The notes under the pieces are model-generated. The model had not been told where the DNA came from. It did no database searches and saw only the letters and a list, made by a program, of their open reading frames with translations. Position numbers and translations under genes: made by a program. Below are positions 35,273-39,587 of a stretch of 39,587 bases of DNA, piece by piece. Every line of letters begins with the position of its first letter. The stretch's first letter is position 1. The stretch comes from Microcystis aeruginosa W13-11. GTDB taxonomy: Bacteria; Cyanobacteriota; Cyanobacteriia; Cyanobacteriales; Microcystaceae. The stretch lies in the NCBI GenBank assembly GCA_009995705.1, contig JAADBR010000024.1, positions 1-39,587 of the forward strand, in the 5' to 3' direction.

Positions 35273-35752
35273 TTAGGCCGTTAATTCTTCGGCGGCGTGA
35301 GCTAGTTGGGCGGCGACTTTGGCTAAATAGGGACGACTTAACCACCAGATGAAGGGGGACAGCCAACCGCGCAGGGTGACAGAATAGGAAATATAAGTAC
35401 CACAGAGGGTTGATTCCACTTGGTAGGTCATTTTCTGTTCCATGCCGGGGATAGCGAGAACTCTGAGGCTGAGTAGTTCCCCAGGGCGGACATTTTCCAC
35501 GAAAACCCGGATAGGAATGGGAGTCAGACGGGTGACAGCTTGATAGATTAACCCCGGTTTAGCGATTAAACCCAAGGGAACATCAGCCTTGGCAATCAAA
35601 GGATGCCAAGAGACATCGGCCACATTGATTAATTTTTGCCAGAGGACATCGACGGGGGCGCTACTGACCACCCGATAGGTTTTGTAGAGTGAAAACTTAC
35701 AGAATAGTCTGCCTTTGGCCGCTACAATCCTTAGGGAAAAATTGAGAATCAC
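35273..35752 (-). CDS. SRPBCC (polyketide cyclase/START-like) protein
   Basis: A 159-residue protein starting at GTG. FSLYKTYRVVSSAPVDVLWQ followed by KLINVADVSWHPLIAKADVP is the first strand and helix of the SRPBCC fold, with V-x-x-x-W-x-x-L-x-x-x-x-x-W-H-P. The rest alternates beta strands (PIRVFVENVRPGELLSLRVL, TYQVESTLCGTYISYSV) and ends with a long helix (YLAKVAAQLAHAAEEL), typical of this lipid- or ligand-binding fold. No catalytic motif is expected; the ligand is unknown. There is no signal peptide. The gene upstream region holds MITE-like debris. The GTG has no strong ribosome site and the true start may be a later codon. Confidence 0.7.
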   Translation of the reverse strand: MILNFSLRIVAAKGRLFCKFSLYKTYRVVSSAPVDVLWQKLINVADVSWHPLIAKADVPLGLIAKPGLIYQAVTRLTPIPIRVFVENVRPGELLSLRVLAIPGMEQKMTYQVESTLCGTYISYSVTLRGWLSPFIWWLSRPYLAKVAAQLAHAAEELTA

Positions 35753-36102
35753 CGATCGCCCCCCCGCAAAAATAATCCAGGTAATCTTCCATTGTAAAAA
35801 ATAAATGGCTTTCTGGGAGTGTGGGCTTTTTATGATTTTAACTTAGTATCAGCAGAAATCCCGCGCTTGAGTGCGATCGGATCAATACTGACTTTGTATA
35901 TAGGGTTTGTTGAAAAAGGTCTAGGCTGGAGGCAAAAAGGTTAATAAATAATGGTTCTTCGGTTTGTGTTATGCAATGGACGGAGGTTATAAGGGATGAA
36001 ACCCTCATATAGAAAGACATTGCTGCGATTTTTGTCAATTGTTTTCGATCTAGAACGAACTAATCAATTAAGTCTCTTGCCAGATAAGAATTTAGTCGAT
36101 TT
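35753..36102. other. Intergenic region with a MITE-end remnant
   Basis: About 350 bases. AGGGTTTGTTGAAAAAGG (35904-35921) resembles the AGGGTCTGCTGAAAAAGT end of the two MITEs, so a further element end may survive here. The following GGATGAAACCCTC and the open frames on either strand have no recognisable protein features. I see no promoter that I would claim for the gene at 36103. Confidence 0.5.
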
Positions 36103-37141
36103 ATGCCACCCGATCTAACCATACCAAGTAACGAAGAACCATATATTTATCTTGAACAAGGACAAAAAGAACGAAAGCCAGCAAGCGGTTCTTTTCAGGA
36201 AGGAGACTTTGAGAAAATTATTATCCAATATCAAAAATCTTTAGATCTACTCTTTCGCAACGGAGATGATCCAGAAGCATTTAAACTTGCCCTACCTTTA
36301 ATGCTCGAACTGCGAAAAGAAGACGGTTACTACTTTAAATCAATAGAAAATATTGGTGATGGTGATATCCTGCTTCGACTTGCACATAACAATCCCAATC
36401 CCAATAAAGCACTAGCCTATAGCCTCTTTACCAAACTGACAGAAACAATCACTAACATCCCCCAGAGTGCCAGACAAACCTATCAATCTCTTGTCTCCGA
36501 ACTTGCCAAAATACTCCCTAAAGACGCAAAACAGAACTATGAAGTCATAGAAACCGAACTCATACGACTGCGAAATCAGCTAGAAATCACCCAAACCCAA
36601 GTCCTACAACTGACCCAAGAAGTACAAATCCAAAAAGAAACTAAACAATCTCAGCGTTCCCAATCTGAAAATGATAAAATCAGAACAAGCTTTAGTTTAG
36701 TCAGCATAGCTGTAGAAAATATGTTTAGCAAAATCAACAAAGCAGAATCCTCTGGTGGCGATGCTATCGTCGGCGGTATTGACAACAAGAACCTAGTTGT
36801 TGGCAAAAATCAAACAGGTGTGTCCGGTAGAGACATCAGTAACAGCACCATTAACCAACTTCAAGCCTCAAGCAATCCAAACGCCAAAAAACTAGCAGAG
36901 TTACTCAAGCAACTACAATCTACTATTGAGCAATCCGCCTTAAACTCAGACGATAAAGAATCTGCACAAGAACATATTAGTTAGCAATATTGCTCAATTT
37001 GCAAATAATCAACAAAGTACAGAACTTAAAAAGCCAGCCAAAAACTCACTTGATGCTCTAGAAACAGTCTTAAGAAGGGTTTCAGGGCTATTTCAACTGG
37101 TTAAGCCAATTATTGATAGTGTTAGGACAATTTTACTTTAG
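36103..37141 (+). pseudogene. Helical protein with Gly/Asp-rich linker, frameshifted near its end
   Basis: The first frame gives 293 residues and ends at TAG 36982-36984. One extra T at 36981-36982 explains this: the other frame continues as SNIAQFANNQQSTELKKPAK then NSLDALETVLRRVSGLFQLV, closing at TAG 37139-37141. The N-terminal part (1-150) is helical and unnamed. A coiled coil lies at about 155-205, then a G/D/N-rich stretch (SGGDAIVGGIDNKNLVVGKN) ahead of a helical bundle. This Gly-rich word plus a helical tail resembles modules in cyanobacterial conflict proteins next to death-like or effector-associated domains; that link is weak inference. Flanking DNA is repeat-rich, and the next genes are a damaged toxin-antitoxin pair. 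Confidence 0.6.
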
Positions 37142-37310
37142 TGAAACGATAAGTTTGGCTGATATTAGAGGGGAACAAACAGAGAATCCTTGCTCATCGG
37201 GAAGTTTTGGCATTGACAACAGATGATACTATTTCTTGAGGGCGGGGAGCTATGTCACGGGTAAGGCAGCCTTTCTTTCGCTTCGTCCCTGGAAGTAGAA
37301 ACGCCTTTTC

Positions 37311-37378
37311 AGTTATCAGTGAACAGTGAACAGTGAACAGTTATCAAAGAGCCAGGCTGATCACTGATAACTGGTAGC
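37311..37378. repeat. CAGTTATCAGTGAACAGTGAACAG repeat block
   Basis: CAGTTATCAGTGAACAG and GTGAACAGTTATC, then TGATCACTGATAACTGG, belong to the same CAGTGATCA/TGATAACTG family as the blocks at 3494, 16203, 29957 and 31474. The intergenic stretch before it (37142-37310) shows only a short frame on the plus strand, IL-AHREVLALTTDDTIS, ending at 37236-37238, which may be the tail of a lost gene; I give it little weight. Confidence 0.65.
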
Positions 37379-37418
37379 AGTGCTACAATTAAAAGAGAAA
37401 GTTTGCCACAAGAAAACC

Positions 37419-37754
37419 ATGCAACTAGAAGAATACTTTGAAGTTTTTGAGCCAGATGACATCCGCATTAAAGGACATCGCATTGGGATTGAGGATGTTA
37501 TCAACTACCATTTAAAAGGTTATACTTCCCCGCAGATTCTCCAAGAGTTACCCAGCTTAAACCTAGAGAAAATTTACGCTACTCTCACCTATTACTACCA
37601 AAATAAGCCCCAGATAGATGCTTATCTTCAGCGCCTCCGTGACTGGCAGGAAGAACAATACCAGCAGTGGTTAAATACCGAGCCATCACTCCTGATTCAA
37701 CGCCTAAGACAACTGAAACTAAAACGGAAACCGCAAGAACTAAACCTCGCATGA
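37419..37754 (+). CDS. DUF433 family antitoxin
   Basis: From ATG 37419 the product has 111 residues. MQLEEYFEVFEPDDIRIKGH then RIGIEDVINYHLKGYTSPQI, ending PSLNLEKIYATLTYYYQNK, is the winged-helix-like DUF433 pattern; it would bind DNA and neutralise the toxin. The rest is a charged tail. An in-frame GTG at 37380 would add 13 residues, but the ATG is before the family's first conserved residue. Its TGA overlaps the ATG of the next gene by 4 bases (ATGA), so translation was coupled to the DUF5615 toxin, which is now split by an insertion. The antitoxin itself looks intact. Confidence 0.8.
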   Translation: MQLEEYFEVFEPDDIRIKGHRIGIEDVINYHLKGYTSPQILQELPSLNLEKIYATLTYYYQNKPQIDAYLQRLRDWQEEQYQQWLNTEPSLLIQRLRQLKLKRKPQELNLA

Positions 37755-38267
37755 GAATCCGGTTTTTGTTAGATGAAAACGTAAGGATTCAGGTCATACA
37801 AAAAGCAGTCAACCCCTTGCTGTGTAAGCATTTAGGGGAATTATGGACAAATGCTCATTCTCATTAAGAAACGCTGAAAGCCTTAATTTAGCCGCTCTGT
37901 GACTGCATTTGAGACACCTGAATCCTTACATGAAAACTTATCCCCAGACCTCAAAATATCTCTTTTACGATTGAATCCTAATCTCGATATTTTGCGAGTA
38001 GGTGAACCCGATGCACCACCCCTAGGAACTTTAGACCCAGAAATCCTAGATTATGTTGCGTCATTTCAACGGTTATTAGTTACCAATAATCGTCGCAGTA
38101 TGCCCGGACACCTCAAAAACCATTGGGATAAGGGGGGACATATTTGGGGTTTACTGTGGTTGCGCCCCAGTGCTAATTTAGAAATCTGGGTAGAAGAATT
38201 ATATCTGATTTGGGAAGCATCTGAAGCAGAAGAATGGATTGACCGAGTTGATTGGATTCCCTTTTAA
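37751..38267 (+). pseudogene. DUF5615 (PIN-like) toxin interrupted by a MITE
   Basis: The gene starts at ATG 37751 with MRIRFLLDEN, the family's conserved N-terminus, then breaks at 37780. After a 149-base insertion and an 8-base duplication it resumes at 37938 as LSPDLKISLLRLNPNLDILR, VGEPDAPPLGTLDPEILDYV, RLLVTNNRRSMPGHLKNHW and EWIDRVDWIPF. Joined at the duplication, the two parts read LLDENLSPDLKISLLRLNPN without gap, so the original toxin can be rebuilt at about 120 residues. Family members act as RNases of a PIN-like fold with acidic residues such as Asp8 here. The insertion (157 bases added) shifts the frame, so the toxin is dead. It overlaps its antitoxin by 4 bases. Confidence 0.88.
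37781..37929. mobile_element. 149-bp MITE in the DUF5615 toxin gene
   Basis: Terminal inverted repeats GTAAGGATTCAGGT (37781-37794) and ACCTGAATCCTTAC (37916-37929) are perfect over 14 bases. An 8-base duplication ATGAAAAC flanks it at 37773-37780 and 37930-37937. It has no gene of its own, so it must move with a transposase from elsewhere. It differs from the element at 18719 in ends and inner sequence. Related sequences elsewhere in the window were not found. Confidence 0.9.
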
Positions 38268-38768
38268 ATCTTCGCTATTTATAGCCGACATTCCGCACAT
38301 CTTCATATATTTTTATATGTTTTTACATTCCCCAAGATGTTTTTACGAAAAACTGTCATTGTAGAGAGTACTATTGAGAACTATTTTCAATAATTGATTT
38401 TTTCTGAGAAAACCAATTACAATTCTTCACCTTGATAAAAATCCATCATTGTAGCTATAATCCTTACTGGCAATGGGTTGTAAGCAATGTATTAGTAAAA
38501 ATTATCAATTGAATGTTAAGAAGTGCGGAAGATGGCTTATGGAGGAATATGAGTAATCCGGTCTTGATAATCTTGGGCATCTCCTAATCAAGCAATGAGA
38601 ATTACTTAATACTGATTAATAATTTTCTGCCGCTGCCCTTTCTGCCTTTAATTTCCGCATTTTCTCCACAAAAGCGGGGGGTTCATCTAAATCCGTTGAA
38701 TGTAGGCTAGTTATAAAGAGAAGAACAAATGTTAGCCTCTAGCAAGATTTACCTAATTTAAAGGTATA
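38268..38768. other. Intergenic region with a possible gene tail at 38616-38740
   Basis: On the minus strand, a frame ending at TAA 38616-38618 reads TSLHSTDLDEPPAFVEKMRK then LKAERAAAENY, about 40 codons from a stop just upstream. The charged LDEPPAFVEKMRKLKAERAAAE stretch resembles a C-terminal tail of a small regulatory protein, but there is no start and no family match I can name. The rest (38268-38615 and 38741-38768) shows nothing that I can interpret, apart from two AT-rich stretches. Confidence 0.35.
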
Positions 38769-39107
38769 TTAGGAACGTAGAATATCGGACAAAATATCTA
38801 TAATCAAAGTTTGAGTTTTTAATGATAATGAGCCTAGTTCACGCTGAATCAGTGAAGCTCGAAGTGTTACTCAATGATCAAGTCTGATGGCTGAGGATTG
38901 GCGAAGACCACTTATCATAAAATTTGGACTTTCTGAACTCAAAATAATATCTGTACGAAGCAGATTTTCGTAAATACGACTGGTGATCAGGGCAAAGATA
39001 ATGTGTTGATAGCCTCCAATTTTATTGGTTAGGCAATAAGCAGGACGAACTTTACTGGAAGATAAATCGTCGAAGGGAAATTGAATCAATACGATTTTAC
39101 CCTTCAT
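38769..39107 (-). pseudogene. MazF/PemK-type toxin with an in-frame stop
   Basis: MKGKIVLIQFPFDDLSSSKV then RPAYCLTNKIGGYQHIIFAL, ending SGLRQSSAIRLDH, is a MazF/PemK endoribonuclease up to a TGA at 38871-38873. The same frame continues past it as VTLRASLIQRELGSLSLKTQ and to TAA at 38769-38771, matching the usual MazF end (L-x-x-L-x-x-S-x-I-Q-R-x-L-G). Total length, 112 codons, is the family's length. The stop stands where homologues have Leu; a TTA to TGA change would explain it. If no read-through occurs, 78 residues remain and the last helix is lost. It overlaps the antitoxin stop by 11 bases. Confidence 0.82.
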
Positions 39108-39336
39108 TGCTTACAGGTTGTCCATCGTTTAGATTATAAATATCTTCTTCGGTATCATGCAGAAAAGCAAAGCTAGGGTTATGGGAAACGGCATCCAGCC
39201 AGTTTTTTTCGTTCAGTTCATCTTCCGACATCAAAAGAATGACGCGCACAAACCGATCTTTTTCTTGAGGAATAGGATGATCAAGTTGAATTTGGCCTTG
39301 GGTATTGAGGATACCAGTGGTTTCAATCGCACGCAT
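39097..39336 (-). CDS. Antitoxin paired with the MazF-type toxin
   Basis: A 79-residue protein: MRAIETTGILNTQGQIQLDH then PIPQEKDRFVRVILLMSEDE, ending WLDAVSHNPSFAFLHDTEED and IYNLNDGQPV. This MRAIETT-x-x-x-x-x-x-G-x-x-x-x-x-x-x-x-P N-terminus and the F-L-x-D-x-x-E-D-I-Y-x-L-x-D-G-x-P end are common to cyanobacterial antitoxins that precede a MazF gene. The N-terminal part should bind DNA or dimerise and the acidic tail should hold the toxin. Frame and length look intact. It leads the pair and its end overlaps the toxin start by 11 bases. The toxin has a stop codon, so this gene may be redundant. Confidence 0.75.
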   Translation of the reverse strand: MRAIETTGILNTQGQIQLDHPIPQEKDRFVRVILLMSEDELNEKNWLDAVSHNPSFAFLHDTEEDIYNLNDGQPVSNEG

Positions 39337-39465
39337 AGCAAAGTCTAAAGGGAGTAATTCGATTCTAACATTAAAAATCTGGCTACTATGAAATTAGGAT
39401 TAAAGGAACGGGGAACAGAGTAAAGTAAATGTTTACAGATAGTTCTAACAATCCCAAAACCTGAT

Positions 39466-39501
39466 CAGGATTTTCAGGATTTTCAGGATTTTCAGGATTT
39501 G
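39466..39501. repeat. CAGGATTTT tandem repeat
   Basis: Four copies of a 9-base CAGGATTTT unit run from 39466 to about 39501, the last imperfect (CAGGATTTG). It lies in the leader side of the antitoxin gene (minus strand). This is a short slippage-prone array, not CRISPR, as there are no spacers. Confidence 0.75.
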
Positions 39502-39557
39502 AAAATTTCAGGATGATCAATCCAAAATTATCAAATCATAATTCTAACAACAAAAAA

Positions 39558-39583
39558 GCACCCCCTCGCGGGAGTGCCTTTTC
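39558..39583 (+). terminator. Possible terminator at the window end
   Basis: GCACCCCC (39558-39565) pairs with GGGAGTGC (39570-39577) with one C-A mismatch and a short loop, preceded by six A and followed by CTTTT, so it could end transcripts in either direction, including one from outside the window. Confidence 0.5.
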
Positions 39584-39587
39584 GTTC

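Noticed and set aside
13276..37259. A shared 16-mer GGGGAGCTATGTCACG at 13276 and 37244.
   Set aside because: One copy is within the glycosyltransferase coding frame, and flanks do not match; a chance match of this length is plausible in a window of this size.

Overview
The window looks like chromosomal DNA of a unicellular cyanobacterium, most probably Microcystis or a close Chroococcales relative. I count by eye at least fifteen copies of the HIP1 octamer GCGATCGC. The gene set is cyanobacterial: a glutamate synthase of the ferredoxin-dependent size class, a CrtD-like carotenoid desaturase, a KaiB-domain protein, a type IV pilus ATPase, a DUF4912 protein and a SPINDLY-type glycosyltransferase. 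Intergenic spaces carry short palindromic and tandem repeats plus small non-autonomous elements. The genus is inference; no rRNA or marker gene is present.

Layout. 0-2 kb: end of a GDP-mannose dehydratase-like gene and GDP-L-fucose synthase (nucleotide-sugar supply), a strong terminator, then a convergent exported hypothetical protein. 2.3-4.5 kb: a pair resembling the two subunits of succinyl-CoA synthetase, in which key catalytic motifs are not recognisable. 4.8-9.4 kb: the 1534-residue glutamate synthase. 9.5-13.1 kb: an accessory patch with a broken YefM-like antitoxin, a single-chain DNA methyltransferase/restriction endonuclease, a decayed partial duplicate of that gene, and a toxin remnant with its antitoxin. 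13.2-18.7 kb: TPR/GT41 glycosyltransferase, Uma2 protein, argD and a potassium channel. 18.7-20.1 kb: a roughly 194-bp MITE inserted exactly between two convergent genes, then a PIN toxin with an unusually long putative antitoxin. 20.2-24.5 kb: a stack of tandem repeats, a PilT-like ATPase, a KaiB-domain fusion protein and an M14 carboxypeptidase. 24.5-31.4 kb: a retropepsin-like protease, a frameshifted pentapeptide protein, a GST-like protein, an atypical OmpR-type regulator, an alpha/beta hydrolase, crtD and a tandem histidine phosphatase. 31.5-35.8 kb: a second copy of the same MITE, the DUF4912 gene, a ThDP enzyme of the acetolactate synthase family and an SRPBCC protein. 36-39.6 kb: a second accessory patch with a frameshifted helical/Gly-rich protein, a DUF433/DUF5615 toxin-antitoxin pair whose toxin is split by a 149-bp MITE, and a MazF/antitoxin pair whose toxin has an in-frame stop.

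How it fits together. Core genes (nitrogen assimilation, arginine synthesis, carotenoids, pili, ion transport) alternate with defence-type cassettes. Four of the five toxin-antitoxin loci show a lesion readable at base level: a nonsense codon in the YefM-like antitoxin, a truncated RelE-like toxin, a DUF5615 toxin split by a MITE, and a nonsense codon in MazF. Only the PIN pair looks intact. The most interesting candidates are the PIN/long-antitoxin pair, the KaiB fusion, the SucCD-like pair with altered catalytic motifs, the fused restriction-modification protein, and the two MITE insertions whose pre-insertion state can be reconstructed.
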